A DNA stretch of 64,000 nt, from contig NZ_JACTAB010000004.1 in the NCBI RefSeq assembly GCF_014486695.1, forward strand, positions 124,001 through 188,000, written 5' to 3'. The DNA comes from Flavobacterium buctense. Lineage in GTDB: Bacteria > Bacteroidota > Bacteroidia > Flavobacteriales > Flavobacteriaceae. A model generated the notes under the pieces. The model saw only the letters and a list, made by a program, of their open reading frames with translations, made no database searches and had not been told where the DNA came from. A program made the position numbers and the translations under genes. Below are positions 51,179 to 60,482 of the stretch, piece after piece (position 1 is the first letter of the stretch; every line of letters starts with the position of its first letter).

Positions 51179-51964
51179 TTAATAAGAACCTGAGTACCCT
51201 TTCATGATTCCTCTTGAAGAGTTTCTGATGAAATCCAAAATCTCGTCTCTTTCCGGTGTTGCTTCCATTTCACCTTCAATGATGGCCATTGCTTGTGAAG
51301 TGTTATAGTTTTTTTGGTACAATATTCTGTAAATATCTTGCACTTCTCTGATTTTCTCGGAAGTAAACCCTCTTCTTCTCAATCCAACCGAATTGATCCC
51401 AACATAAGAAAGCGGTTCTTTTGCGGCTTTGGTGTATGGCGGAACGTCTTTACGGACCAAGGAACCACCGGAAATCATTGCGTGATCACCAATATGAATA
51501 AACTGGTGAATCGCAGCCAAACCACCAATGATGGCGTAGTTGCCTACGATTACGTGTCCGGCCAAAGCCACACCATTAACGATAATGGCATTGTCACCAA
51601 TATGGCAATCGTGTGCAATGTGTGCGGTTGCCATAACCAAACAGTTTTTACCAATTACGGTTTGTCCTGAAGCGATAGTACCACGGTTAATAGTTACACA
51701 CTCTCTGATGGTCGAATTATCGCCGATTATGGCTAACGAATCTTCACCACCAAATTTTAAATCTTGGGGCACAGCGGCAATTACGGCACCGGGAAAAATA
51801 TTGCAATTCTTTCCGATACGCGCCCCTTCCATGATGGTTACATTGGAACCAATCCAAGTTCCTTCCCCAATGATGACGTTGTTATGAATAGTTGTAAATG
51901 GTTCTATAACGACATTCTTAGCGATTTTCGCACCAGGATGTACATAGGCTAACGGTTGGTTCAT
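51179..51964 (-). CDS. lpxA: UDP-N-acetylglucosamine O-acyltransferase
   Basis: A 261-residue left-handed beta-helix enzyme, first step of lipid A synthesis. Hexapeptide repeats (IGEGTWIGSNVTIMEG), the catalytic His in MATAHIAHDCHIGD near residue 120 and the C-terminal helical domain (GLRRRGFTSEKIREVQDIYR) match LpxA. It starts 3 bp after the LpxC/FabZ gene, so co-translation is likely. The enzyme works with (3R)-hydroxyacyl-ACP. Confidence 0.96.
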   Translation of the reverse strand: MNQPLAYVHPGAKIAKNVVIEPFTTIHNNVIIGEGTWIGSNVTIMEGARIGKNCNIFPGAVIAAVPQDLKFGGEDSLAIIGDNSTIRECVTINRGTIASGQTVIGKNCLVMATAHIAHDCHIGDNAIIVNGVALAGHVIVGNYAIIGGLAAIHQFIHIGDHAMISGGSLVRKDVPPYTKAAKEPLSYVGINSVGLRRRGFTSEKIREVQDIYRILYQKNYNTSQAMAIIEGEMEATPERDEILDFIRNSSRGIMKGYSGSY

Positions 51965-51967
51965 ATA

Positions 51968-53356
51968 TTATTGTTTTTTGGCTATTTGCGCCATAAGTTC
52001 AGCTTCGGCTACTAACTTTCCGTTAGCGTAAGCTTTGGCTTGCATATGACAAATTCCTCTTCTTATAGGGGTAATCAATTCGCATTTAAAGATCAAAGTA
52101 TCGCCCGGAAGCACTTTGTGTTTGAACTTCACATTGTCTATTTTCATAAAGAATGTCAAGTAATTTTCCGGATCAGGCACCGTACTTAAAACTAAAATTC
52201 CTCCCGTTTGTGCCATCGCCTCTACAATGATAACGCCGGGCATAACCGGTGCTTCTGGGAAATGGCCTACGAAGAAACCTTCGTTCATCGTTACGTTTTT
52301 CATGCCTACCACATGACTGTCTGACATTTCAATGATTCTATCAATGAATAAAAATGGCGGACGGTGCGGCAAGATACTCATGATTTTATGAATATCCATC
52401 AATGGTTCCAAATTCAAATCGTAAACCGGAACTTGATTGCGTTGTTCTATTTTGATAATCTTAGATAGTTTTTTAGCAAACTGTGTATTCACAAAATGGC
52501 CCGGTTTGTTGGCAATAACTTTACCTTTAATTCTGGTTCCGATTAAAGCTAAATCACCAATCACGTCAAGCAATTTGTGACGAGCCGCTTCGTTTGGATA
52601 ATGCAAAGTCAAATTATCGAGAATACCATTGGGTTTCACTGAAATTTTATCTTTTCCGAAAGCCACTTTCAGATTGTCCATGGTTTTTTCAGAAATCTCT
52701 TTGTCAACGTAAACGATGGCGTTATTTAAATCGCCACCTTTGATTAAACCGTTGTCTAATAACGTTTCTAATTCGTGAAGAAAACTAAACGTTCTTGCAT
52801 CGGAGATTTCTGCTTTAAAATCGGTTATGTTTTTCAAAGTCGCATTTTGTGTGCCTAAGACTTTGGTACCAAAATCAACCATAGCGGTTACTTGGTAATC
52901 GTCTGCCGGCATTACAAGAATTTCACTTCCGGTAGTTTCATCGGTAAAAGAAATTACTTCTTTCACTACGTAATAAGATCTTTCGGCGTCTTGTTCAACG
53001 ATTCCGGCTTTTTCAATCGCTTCCACAAAAAACTTAGAAGAACCGTCCATAATTGGTGGCTCCGATTCGTTTAATTCGATAATAACATTATCCACATCAC
53101 AACCTACAAAGGCCGCTAAAACGTGTTCTGAAGTTTGAATTTTTACGCCTAATTTTTCAAGGTTGGTTCCTCTTTGAGTATTCACCACATAATTAGCATC
53201 GGCTTCAATAATTGGGCTTCCTTCTAAATCAACTCTGACAAAAGTATAGCCATTGTTTACGGGTGCGGGTTTAAAAGTCATCTTTACTTCTTTTCCCGTA
53301 TGGAGACCAACTCCGGTCAATGAAACTTCGCTTTGGATGGTTTTCTGTTTAACCAT
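51968..53356 (-). CDS. lpxC/fabZ: Bifunctional UDP-3-O-acyl-GlcNAc deacetylase / 3-hydroxyacyl-ACP dehydratase
   Basis: A 462-residue fusion. Residues 1-310 are LpxC with the zinc residues in [11 protein letters not shown] (His) and [11 protein letters not shown] plus a late [11 protein letters not shown]. Residues about 320-462 are FabZ with [13 protein letters not shown] (catalytic His) and [20 protein letters not shown] (catalytic Glu). The fusion joins lipid A deacetylation to fatty-acid dehydration and is a Bacteroidota trait. It lies between lpxD and lpxA. Confidence 0.97.
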   Translation of the reverse strand: MVKQKTIQSEVSLTGVGLHTGKEVKMTFKPAPVNNGYTFVRVDLEGSPIIEADANYVVNTQRGTNLEKLGVKIQTSEHVLAAFVGCDVDNVIIELNESEPPIMDGSSKFFVEAIEKAGIVEQDAERSYYVVKEVISFTDETTGSEILVMPADDYQVTAMVDFGTKVLGTQNATLKNITDFKAEISDARTFSFLHELETLLDNGLIKGGDLNNAIVYVDKEISEKTMDNLKVAFGKDKISVKPNGILDNLTLHYPNEAARHKLLDVIGDLALIGTRIKGKVIANKPGHFVNTQFAKKLSKIIKIEQRNQVPVYDLNLEPLMDIHKIMSILPHRPPFLFIDRIIEMSDSHVVGMKNVTMNEGFFVGHFPEAPVMPGVIIVEAMAQTGGILVLSTVPDPENYLTFFMKIDNVKFKHKVLPGDTLIFKCELITPIRRGICHMQAKAYANGKLVAEAELMAQIAKKQ

Positions 53357-53379
53357 TGGTATGCTTATTTATTAGTTTG

Positions 53380-54396
53380 TTATTTATTTTTTTTCAATTC
53401 TTCTATGTCGGCTACAATCTTAGGCAAGTTTCTAAAATGCACATACGATTTGCTGTAGTCACCATAATTAAATGCCGGTGAACCTTGTATAACTTCACCA
53501 TCGGCAATATTTTTTCCTATTCCGGATTGCGCTTGCACACGAACATTGTTGCCAATAGTCAAATGTCCGGCAATACCTACTTGACCGCCAATCATGCAAT
53601 TGTTTCCTATTTTGGTTGAACCTGCTACACCCGTTTGAGCGGCAATCACCGTGTTTTCGCCTATTTCAACATTGTGGGCAATTTGAATATGATTATCCAG
53701 CTTTACGCCTTTTCGGATGATGGTTGAACCTAATGTAGCTCTGTCAATGGTAGTATTGGCACCAACATCAACAAAATCTTCCATAATCACGTTTCCTATT
53801 TGAGGTATTTTGCTAAAGGTACCGTCTTCGGTTGGCGCAAAACCAAATCCGTCTGAACCAATGATGGCACCGGAATGAATGGCACAATTAGCACCAATTA
53901 CCGATTCGGAATAGACTTTAACACCGGCAAAAAGTATGGTGTTATCCCCTATCGTTACGTTATCGCCAACAAATGAGTTCGGGTAAATTTTCACATTGGC
54001 ACCAATAATGACATTTTTGCCAATGTAACTAAAACTACCCAGGTATAAATTTTCGCCGTAAGTCACATTCTCTGAAATCACTGACGGTTGTTCAATCCCT
54101 GATTTCATTAGCTTTACCTGATTGTAGTATTCAAGCAATTTTGAAAAAGATTGATAAGCGTCTTCGACTTTAATCAAAGTCGTTTTGATTTCGTTCTCAG
54201 GCTCAAAAGTATTGTTTACGATGGTAATCGTAGCTTCGGTTGAGTAGATATAATTGAGGTATTTTGGGTTGGCTAAGAATGTTAGCGAACCTTCAGTGCC
54301 TTCTTCGATTTTTGACAACTTGAAAACTTCGGCGTCAGGGTTGCCTACCACTTCGCCTTCAAGAATTCCCGCTATTTGAGCTGCTGTAAATTTCAT
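53380..54396 (-). CDS. lpxD: UDP-3-O-(3-hydroxyacyl)glucosamine N-acyltransferase
   Basis: A 338-residue LpxD of normal length. The N-terminal uridine-binding domain ends near residue 110, followed by hexapeptide repeats (IGANVKIYPNSFVGDNVTIG), the catalytic His in LDNHIQIAHNVEIGENT near residue 237, and a C-terminal helix (FRNLPKIVADIEELKKNK) that forms the trimer bundle. It catalyses the third step of lipid A synthesis. It heads the lpx operon, 23 bp before lpxC/fabZ. Confidence 0.96.
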   Translation of the reverse strand: MKFTAAQIAGILEGEVVGNPDAEVFKLSKIEEGTEGSLTFLANPKYLNYIYSTEATITIVNNTFEPENEIKTTLIKVEDAYQSFSKLLEYYNQVKLMKSGIEQPSVISENVTYGENLYLGSFSYIGKNVIIGANVKIYPNSFVGDNVTIGDNTILFAGVKVYSESVIGANCAIHSGAIIGSDGFGFAPTEDGTFSKIPQIGNVIMEDFVDVGANTTIDRATLGSTIIRKGVKLDNHIQIAHNVEIGENTVIAAQTGVAGSTKIGNNCMIGGQVGIAGHLTIGNNVRVQAQSGIGKNIADGEVIQGSPAFNYGDYSKSYVHFRNLPKIVADIEELKKNK

Positions 54397-54520
54397 CTTA
54401 TGCTATTTTATTTTTTATAGGTATAAGATGGAACTCACCAGAGATAGTTTTTAATGTATGTATCAAAATATTGGTAGTTCGTTTCATCGACACAAAAGTA
54501 TAAAAAAAACGATTTTAATG

Positions 54521-55756
54521 TTAAATTTCCGCAAGTAGTTTTGGGAAACAGATAAAATATTTAGTCACAGGTTTAGATAACGCTTTCAAATTCAATTGAT
54601 CTGAAGCTTCCACTACATCTTCTATCGTTCTATCTTTCTTCAAAATGCGAATGGGTTCCGCGTCTTTACTGTAGGCCTGATTTTTAATCTTTCCTTTAAA
54701 GATAAAATACTTGGCTTCTTGAATGGTGATATTGTTTTCTTTGGCAAACTGACTTGACATTTCCTGCAACACTTCCGCAGGGAATTTTTCGCTGTTGAGT
54801 TTGATTTTCGATAAGTCACGATTGATAATCATTTTGCTCAAACTACTCAAGATAAAGTCGTCGTTGAATTGCCAAACTTTTAAAGCGCTAATAATATCAA
54901 AATCATCAAGTTGGGTAAAAGTATCTAAATCATGAGTTGAGAAATTATCCAGCGTAACTTTGTGCTCCATAAAGTATTTTAACGGTTTGCTGCATTCTAT
55001 TTCAATGCCTTTGTGAAGCAGTTCTTTGGCTCTTTGTAATGTCTTGGTCAAAGTCAATTCGGCGACCAAACTTGTTTTATGTAAATAAGCTTGCCAGTAC
55101 ATTAATCGGCGTGCCATCAAGAATTTTTCTATCGAATAAATCCCTTTTTCTTCCATCACCAAAACATCATCAACCACATTCATCATTTGGATCAAACGGT
55201 CGGAATTGATATTTCCTTCCGCCACACCTGAATAAAAACTGTCTCGTTTCAGATAATCCATACGGTCCATGTCGAGCTGACTTGAAACCAACTGCAACAT
55301 GAATTTTCGGTGGTATTCGCCTTTGAATACTTGGATAGCCAAACTCAATTGTCCGCCAAACTCTTCGTTTAATTTATCCATAAACAACAACGAAATCGCT
55401 TCGTGATTGACTTCCTCCACTATGCTGTGTTCCATCGCATGTGAAAATGGTCCGTGCCCGATGTCGTGTAAAAGAATCGCAATCAGCAGAGCGTTTTCTT
55501 CTTCTTTCGAAATTGCTACTTCTTTAAATCGAAGCACTTCCACGGCTTGTTGCATCATATGCATCGCGCCCAATGCATGGTGAAAACGCGTGTGATGCGC
55601 ACCGGGATAAACCAAATAAGACAAGCCCATTTGGGAAATACGACGCAAACGTTGAAAATAAGGATGCTGAATTAAATCATAAACCAATGAATTGGGAATG
55701 GTAATAAACCCATAAATCGGATCGTTGAATATTTTTAGTTTATTGGTTTGGCTCAT
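54521..55756 (-). CDS. HD-domain phosphohydrolase (dGTPase-like)
   Basis: A 411-residue protein of the HD superfamily. The metal residues are seen in HTRFHHALGAMHMM (His), ILLHDIGHGPFSHAMEHS (His-Asp) and QLDMDRMDYLKRD (late Asp). This family includes SAMHD1-like and dGTPase-related enzymes; many act on nucleotides. A beta-rich C-terminal part follows. The gene lies upstream of lpxD, separated by 125 bp, and may have its own promoter. Substrate not determined. Confidence 0.88.
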   Translation of the reverse strand: MSQTNKLKIFNDPIYGFITIPNSLVYDLIQHPYFQRLRRISQMGLSYLVYPGAHHTRFHHALGAMHMMQQAVEVLRFKEVAISKEEENALLIAILLHDIGHGPFSHAMEHSIVEEVNHEAISLLFMDKLNEEFGGQLSLAIQVFKGEYHRKFMLQLVSSQLDMDRMDYLKRDSFYSGVAEGNINSDRLIQMMNVVDDVLVMEEKGIYSIEKFLMARRLMYWQAYLHKTSLVAELTLTKTLQRAKELLHKGIEIECSKPLKYFMEHKVTLDNFSTHDLDTFTQLDDFDIISALKVWQFNDDFILSSLSKMIINRDLSKIKLNSEKFPAEVLQEMSSQFAKENNITIQEAKYFIFKGKIKNQAYSKDAEPIRILKKDRTIEDVVEASDQLNLKALSKPVTKYFICFPKLLAEI

Positions 55757-55773
55757 TTAGTAAAGATATAAAT

Positions 55774-57435
55774 TTAGACCAAGGCTTTAAAATAGTTCAA
55801 TAACTGTTTGTTGTTCTCACGCGTTGGAGTAAAAACTTCTAATATGGCAGGTTGGTCGTTGTTCTTGAACAATTGTTTCAAACCATCGGTCAAAGTAGTT
55901 TCATCACTGGCTATGGCATAATCCAATTGGTACATTTTGGCCAAATGCTCTGCCGTCAAACAATGTGAAGTTTCAAAGTAAGTGTTGAAAGTTTCATTTT
56001 CCTGATGACCGGGAAGAATTCTGAAAATACCGCCACCGCCATTATTAATCAATATAATTTTAAAATTTTTTGGGATATAATTGTTCCAAAGCGCATTGCT
56101 GTCGTATAAAAAACCAACATCACCGGTGATTAAAACAGTTGGCTTTCCACTACCTACTGCTGCTCCGATGGCTGTTGAAGTACTGCCGTCAATTCCACTC
56201 GTTCCTCGGTTGCAAAAGACTTCAATCGACTTATCGATGTCAAATAATTGTGCGTAACGAATTGCGGCACTGTTGCTGATTTGCAACTGAATGTTTTTTG
56301 GCAAAGCCGATAATATATTTTCAAAAGCTTTTAAATCCGAGAATTTTACTTTGGCCAAATACTCGTTGTGATTTACTTTTCTATCCTGATGAATCGTTTC
56401 AAATGTCGATTTGTAATGGCTTTTGACTTCTTTTAAATGCGGCATAAACTGCGTAAAAAACTGATTCGGACTCACCACAAAATGCTTGGTTAGGATACCA
56501 AAGGTGTTGTAAGCTCTCAGTTCGTCTATGTGCCAATGGTGTCTTGGTTTGTATTTTCTCAAGAATGCTTTTACTCTTTTGGAAACAATCATACCACCAA
56601 AAGTGATTAGGATTCTGGGTTGTAATACTGCAAATTCTTTTGGGCCAAAAGGCGTTATCAACGTATCAATGTTATTGATAAATGATGGATGATGTAGGTT
56701 TGATGTTGTTTCGGTCAGCACAACAACCGAAGGAAACTCAGCAAGTTTGTCAATCCATTTTTGTTCTACTGAATTGGGAGCGCATTCGCCTACTAATACC
56801 AAAATCTTTTGGCTGTGGTTCCATAAAGTCGAAAACGCGATAATATCTTCTACCCTAACTTGGCGATGGATTTTAAACAAGCTCGTTAAATTTACATCAA
56901 CCGATAATTTGTTGGTCGTTTGGTATAAAGGTTCTTCAAACGGCACATTGATATGCACCGGACCTTTGTGCGCCATGGCTACGTTAATCGCTTCATTGAT
57001 AAACACATCGTTTTCTTCAGAAGCTTCTTGGAGTAAATTGGCATTGTACAAAGAGTGATTCAAAAAAACATTTTCTTGGCGAATGGTTTGCCCGTCACCA
57101 ATATCGATTTTGTCAAAAGGCCTGTCTGCCGAAATAACTATAAATGGAATCTGGCTGTAAAAAGCTTCTGCTAATGCCGGATAATAATTCAATAATGCTG
57201 AACCTGAAGTACAAACAACAGCAACCGGTTTTTGGGTTTGTTGGGCAATACCCAAAGCAAAAAAGGCAGCACAACGTTCATCCGCAATACTATAGCAACG
57301 AAAATTAGGATTATTGGTAAACCCAATAGTCAACGGTGCATTTCTGGAACCGGGTGAAATAACAATATCGTGAACTCCTTTGGCATTGCAAATCTCAATA
57401 ATGCTTTGTGCCAACGGTATTTTGGGATAAATCAT
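55774..57435 (-). CDS. menD: SEPHCHC synthase (menaquinone biosynthesis)
   Basis: A 553-residue thiamine-diphosphate enzyme. The N-terminal domain starts with the typical SPGSRNAPLTIGF; the cofactor domain contains NRGTSGIDGSTSTAIGAA and TGDVGFLYDSNAL, then NNGGGGIFRILPG. These are hallmarks of MenD, which joins 2-oxoglutarate to isochorismate on the way to menaquinone, the usual quinone of flavobacteria. Other men genes are not in the window. It lies 17 bp upstream of the HD gene. Confidence 0.96.
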   Translation of the reverse strand: MIYPKIPLAQSIIEICNAKGVHDIVISPGSRNAPLTIGFTNNPNFRCYSIADERCAAFFALGIAQQTQKPVAVVCTSGSALLNYYPALAEAFYSQIPFIVISADRPFDKIDIGDGQTIRQENVFLNHSLYNANLLQEASEENDVFINEAINVAMAHKGPVHINVPFEEPLYQTTNKLSVDVNLTSLFKIHRQVRVEDIIAFSTLWNHSQKILVLVGECAPNSVEQKWIDKLAEFPSVVVLTETTSNLHHPSFINNIDTLITPFGPKEFAVLQPRILITFGGMIVSKRVKAFLRKYKPRHHWHIDELRAYNTFGILTKHFVVSPNQFFTQFMPHLKEVKSHYKSTFETIHQDRKVNHNEYLAKVKFSDLKAFENILSALPKNIQLQISNSAAIRYAQLFDIDKSIEVFCNRGTSGIDGSTSTAIGAAVGSGKPTVLITGDVGFLYDSNALWNNYIPKNFKIILINNGGGGIFRILPGHQENETFNTYFETSHCLTAEHLAKMYQLDYAIASDETTLTDGLKQLFKNNDQPAILEVFTPTRENNKQLLNYFKALV

Positions 57436-57529
57436 TGTTGCTTTTTATGGACTACAAAGGTACAAAGTTGTGTAGGTTTTTCAATACTATTGAATAGTTT
57501 TATTACTTTTGGGTACACTTTTTTATCCC

Positions 57530-58027
57530 ATGGAAATTAGCATTAGACCTTATCGAAAAGAAGATGTTCAACCTATAGTGGACATCATTAATTACAATAT
57601 TTTAAACTCAACCGCTTTATACGATTATCACCCGAGGACTTTAGAACAGCAAGAAGCGATTTTTGAGGATAAATTAAAGAAAGGGTTTCCGATAATTGTG
57701 GCTACTATTGAGGAAAAAGTAGTTGGTTTTGGTTACTACAGCGAGTTTCGTTTTCGAGAAGCTTATCGCTTTACTGTTGAACATTCGGTTTATGTGGACA
57801 ATGATTTTCACGGCAAAGGCATCGGTAAAATAATCATGCAAAATCTGATTGATTTGGCCAAAAAGCAAAAACTGCACACCATGATAGCCGTGATTGACTC
57901 GGAAAACCAAAGCAGTGTGACTTTTCATGAGCAATTTGGTTTTAAAACGGTGGCAGTGCTTAAAGAAACCGGATTTAAATTTGACCGTTGGCTGCATTCA
58001 CAAATTATGCAATTGATGTTGGAATAA
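57530..58027 (+). CDS. GNAT-family N-acetyltransferase (phosphinothricin acetyltransferase-like)
   Basis: ATG at 57530 gives 165 residues; the ORF start at 57509 adds seven residues and fits less well. The acetyl-CoA loop is YVDNDFHGKGIGKIIMQNLI (Gly-x-Gly-x-Gly/Ala type), preceded by EKVVGFGYYSEFR and followed by HEQFGFKTVAVLKETGFKFD. This is the Pat/YncA-like branch that acetylates small amines or amino-acid analogues. A TACTTTTG motif at 57501-57508 may be the -7 element. The next gene follows 16 bp later. Confidence 0.88.
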   Translation: MEISIRPYRKEDVQPIVDIINYNILNSTALYDYHPRTLEQQEAIFEDKLKKGFPIIVATIEEKVVGFGYYSEFRFREAYRFTVEHSVYVDNDFHGKGIGKIIMQNLIDLAKKQKLHTMIAVIDSENQSSVTFHEQFGFKTVAVLKETGFKFDRWLHSQIMQLMLE

Positions 58028-58043
58028 CTTTAAAAACTATTTT

Positions 58044-58430
58044 ATGAAAAGACAACGCATCAGTTCAGGCTCCACTTTTGAAACAGCAATCGGTTATTCT
58101 CGAGCAGTAGTTCAAGGCGATTGGGTTTTTGTATCCGGAACAACAGGATATGATTACGAAACGATGACCATTTCCGAAACGATTGAAGAACAAACCGAGC
58201 AATGTTTCAAAAATATTAAAGCTGCTTTAACGAAAGCTGATGCTGAAATAACTGATGTGGTTCGAGTACTTTATATTGTGCCAAATGCGGAAGAATTTAA
58301 GCTATGTTGGCCAATCCTTAGAAAGTATTTTGGCGAAAGCCGACCTGCCGCCACTATGATTTCGGCAGGATTAGCCGATACTCGAATGAAAATAGAGATT
58401 GAAGTGACTGCTTTAAAACAAAAAAACTGA
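58044..58430 (+). CDS. RidA/YjgF-family protein
   Basis: A 128-residue single-domain protein of the RidA/YjgF/UK114 superfamily. Signatures are GYSRAVVQGDWVFVSGTTGY at the start, an Arg in DVVRVLYIV and the end RPAATMISAGLADTRMKIEI. In RidA the related Arg binds the imine substrate carboxylate. The family deaminates reactive enamine/imine metabolites; some sub-families lack the activity. It is co-directional with the GNAT gene and ends in a terminator overlapping its stop codon. Confidence 0.88.
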   Translation: MKRQRISSGSTFETAIGYSRAVVQGDWVFVSGTTGYDYETMTISETIEEQTEQCFKNIKAALTKADAEITDVVRVLYIVPNAEEFKLCWPILRKYFGESRPAATMISAGLADTRMKIEIEVTALKQKN

Positions 58431-58451
58431 TGAGGGTTTCATCAGTTTTTT
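58421..58451 (+). terminator. Terminator overlapping the RidA-family stop codon
   Basis: AAACTGATGA pairs perfectly with TCATCAGTTT around GGGTT, followed by a T run. The TGA stop at 58428-58430 lies within the left arm. Confidence 0.8.
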
Positions 58452-58473
58452 ATAAAAAAGTCAGGGGTATTTG

Positions 58474-58848
58474 TCAGGCAATTTCGATGCCGTTTTCTTC
58501 TAATATAGAAAGCAAATAATTGCTTTGATTGGCGTTGTATTTCTCTACGCCGCTTTGGTACCATTTCTGTATGACGTCAATCTGGAAACCGGTGTAACCC
58601 TCAGAATCGATATCCATTCCTAACATTCCGGCTAAAAGAAAATCTTCTAAAACTTTGTTGGTGACTATTAATTGCGGAATGCCATAAGCGACTTTTCCGT
58701 TTAATCGTTCATACTCCATTCTTCCTTGCTCGAACCCAAAATTATAGGCTTCATTTTTTTTGGCTGAAATTTTCATGTAAGGATTGTGGCCACTGGCATA
58801 ACCCTCCAAATAATCCTCTCTGTATACTGGGTTGAAAATATTCTTCAT
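58474..58848 (-). CDS. Hypothetical protein
   Basis: A 124-residue soluble, acidic protein. The first half contains EAYNFGFEQGRMEYERLNG and the second GYTGFQIDVIQKWYQSGVEK. No signal peptide, membrane helix or motif is recognised. It stands alone between the convergent RidA gene and the glutathione peroxidase gene on the same strand 186 bp away. Confidence 0.65.
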   Translation of the reverse strand: MKNIFNPVYREDYLEGYASGHNPYMKISAKKNEAYNFGFEQGRMEYERLNGKVAYGIPQLIVTNKVLEDFLLAGMLGMDIDSEGYTGFQIDVIQKWYQSGVEKYNANQSNYLLSILEENGIEIA

Positions 58849-58983
58849 ATAATAATCATTGTGGTAATTGATATTTAATTCAAAGCTAATAACAATAGTT
58901 TAACATTGAATCAAAAATCGTTGAACGGATAAAAAACTCTTTAAACCACGTGGTCATTGATGTTCATCGATTATTTTAAAGCA

Positions 58984-59014
58984 AAAAACCTGACGAATGA
59001 CTTCATCAGGTTTT
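58984..59014 (-). terminator. Terminator of the glutathione peroxidase gene
   Basis: CCTGACGA pairs with TCATCAGG (one G-T pair); read on the minus strand it is followed by a T run. It lies 21 bp after the stop codon. Confidence 0.75.
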
Positions 59015-59034
59015 AGTTGAGCAAAACATTTTTT

Positions 59035-59640
59035 TTACTTTTCGTTAATCCAACCTACAATAGCGGCATCAGTTGGTAGCACTCTCGGTGATAATACTTT
59101 GGCCAATTCGCCCTGTTCGTTGATTAAGTATTTTTGGAAGTTCCATTCGACTTCACTGTCTTGCAATCCGTTTTTACTTTTCTGTGTTAAGAATTGATAA
59201 ACTTCATTTTTGTCATCTCCTTTTACAGAAATTTTACTCATCATTGGAAACGTAACGCCATAATTCATTTCGCAAAATTTAGCGATTTCTTGATTACTTC
59301 CCGGTTCTTGTGCTCCGAAATTATTAGCAGGAAATCCAACTATTACGAAGTTTTTATCTTTATATTTTTTATAAATGGCTTCTAAATCTTTGTATTGCGG
59401 AGTCAATCCACACTCTGAAGCCGTATTGACAATTAGTATTTTTTTCCCTTTTAGTGAGGCAAAGTCAAATTCCTCACCATATAAATCTTTTACCTTAAAC
59501 TGGTAAATTGTTTCTGCTTTTACTGCTGTGTCCATTTTTTTGTTTTTTTCTGTGGTATTTGTTTCTGAATTTTGTTGCGCATTGCTTTGACAACTCCAAA
59601 GTAACAATACGCTGCAACTCAGTAGGATTATTTTTTTCAT
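59035..59640 (-). CDS. Glutathione peroxidase-family thiol peroxidase, lipoprotein
   Basis: A 201-residue protein with a lipoprotein signal (LLLWSCQSNAQ, Cys near residue 17). The peroxidatic residue is Cys in NTASECGLTPQYKDLEAI, in place of selenocysteine. The other family residues Gln, Trp and Asn are seen in GFPANNFGAQEPG and EVEWNFQKYL. Cys-type enzymes of this family usually use thioredoxin rather than glutathione. It should protect the cell envelope against peroxides. Confidence 0.92.
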   Translation of the reverse strand: MKKIILLSCSVLLLWSCQSNAQQNSETNTTEKNKKMDTAVKAETIYQFKVKDLYGEEFDFASLKGKKILIVNTASECGLTPQYKDLEAIYKKYKDKNFVIVGFPANNFGAQEPGSNQEIAKFCEMNYGVTFPMMSKISVKGDDKNEVYQFLTQKSKNGLQDSEVEWNFQKYLINEQGELAKVLSPRVLPTDAAIVGWINEK

Positions 59641-59951
59641 TTTTAATATTTTTTTATAAAATTAATCAATATTTTGAACGATTGGTGTTATACAACTGCT
59701 AAAGTTTTTGTTAAATAAAAAAAGCCCAATGACTTTGCAATCATTGAGCTTCCAACAAACATGACAGAAAATTACTTTCTACCACAAAACAAAAAACCTA
59801 ATCAAAATCTCATAGCAGATTTTCCTTAAATGCATTTACGAAAATGGTGCCGGTTAGGTTCTGCTCATGGGTTGATTTATAGCATATTATTTTAAAATAC
59901 TAGTTAATGTGAAATAAGTTTCGTTATTTTTACGTTCAAAAAAAATTAGGT
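59641..59951. other. Gene-free stretch with a possible minus-strand structured RNA
   Basis: This gap holds a minus-strand terminator-like hairpin (59719-59752) and two pairs of complementary segments upstream of it (see findings). No ORF is convincing. It also holds the promoter region of the sigma-factor gene (TTATTTTTA near 59924 is a weak -7 candidate). Confidence 0.6.
59719..59752 (-). terminator. Orphan minus-strand terminator-like hairpin
   Basis: AAGCCCAATGA (59722-59732) pairs with TCATTGAGCTT (59741-59751) with one mismatch, and on the minus strand a T run follows. No minus-strand protein gene lies between it and the plus-strand sigma gene at 59952. Confidence 0.6.
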
Positions 59952-60482
59952 ATGACACAAGAAGAACTATTACCCTTGCTTCTGAGGAAGGAAGAAAAAG
60001 CCTTTACGATACTGTATGATATGTATTCTAAAAGCCTTTTCAGCATTATCACCAATTTAATTAAGGATCGCGAAGAAGCCGAAGATGTACTTCAGGAAGT
60101 ATTCGTGAAGATTTGGAAAAACATCGATACTTATAATCAAAGTAAAGGAAGATTGTATACTTGGATGCTGAACATTACCCGAAATACTTCTATCGATAAA
60201 TTGCGTTCTAAAGGTTTTAACAATAGTCAAAAAAACCTGTCTTCTGATAATTTCGTACATCTGTTGGATGACAGTAACAAGCTAACCAATAGAATTGATA
60301 CCATCGGAATTTTGGAATTTGTTAAAAAATTGAAGCCAAAATGTATCCAAATTATCGATTTACTTTTCTTCAAAGGATATACCCAGCAAGAAGCTTCTGA
60401 AGAATTAGAAATACCTTTAGGTACCGTAAAAACCCAAAATCGAATGTGTATGAATGACCTACGTAAATTTTTAAATGTATAA
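59952..60482 (+). CDS. ECF-type RNA polymerase sigma factor
   Basis: A 176-residue sigma-70-family factor with only regions 2 and 4. Region 2 contains DREEAEDVLQEVFVKIWKNI and YTWMLNITRNTSIDKLRSK; region 4 contains LFFKGYTQQEASEELEIPLG followed by TVKTQNRM. It recruits RNA polymerase to its own set of promoters. The stop TAA and the start of the next gene overlap by one base, and the next gene encodes its likely anti-sigma factor. Confidence 0.95.
   Translation: MTQEELLPLLLRKEEKAFTILYDMYSKSLFSIITNLIKDREEAEDVLQEVFVKIWKNIDTYNQSKGRLYTWMLNITRNTSIDKLRSKGFNNSQKNLSSDNFVHLLDDSNKLTNRIDTIGILEFVKKLKPKCIQIIDLLFFKGYTQQEASEELEIPLGTVKTQNRMCMNDLRKFLNV

Noticed and set aside
59035..59640. Selenoprotein glutathione peroxidase
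   Set aside because: The active-site codon reads Cys; no in-frame TGA is present.
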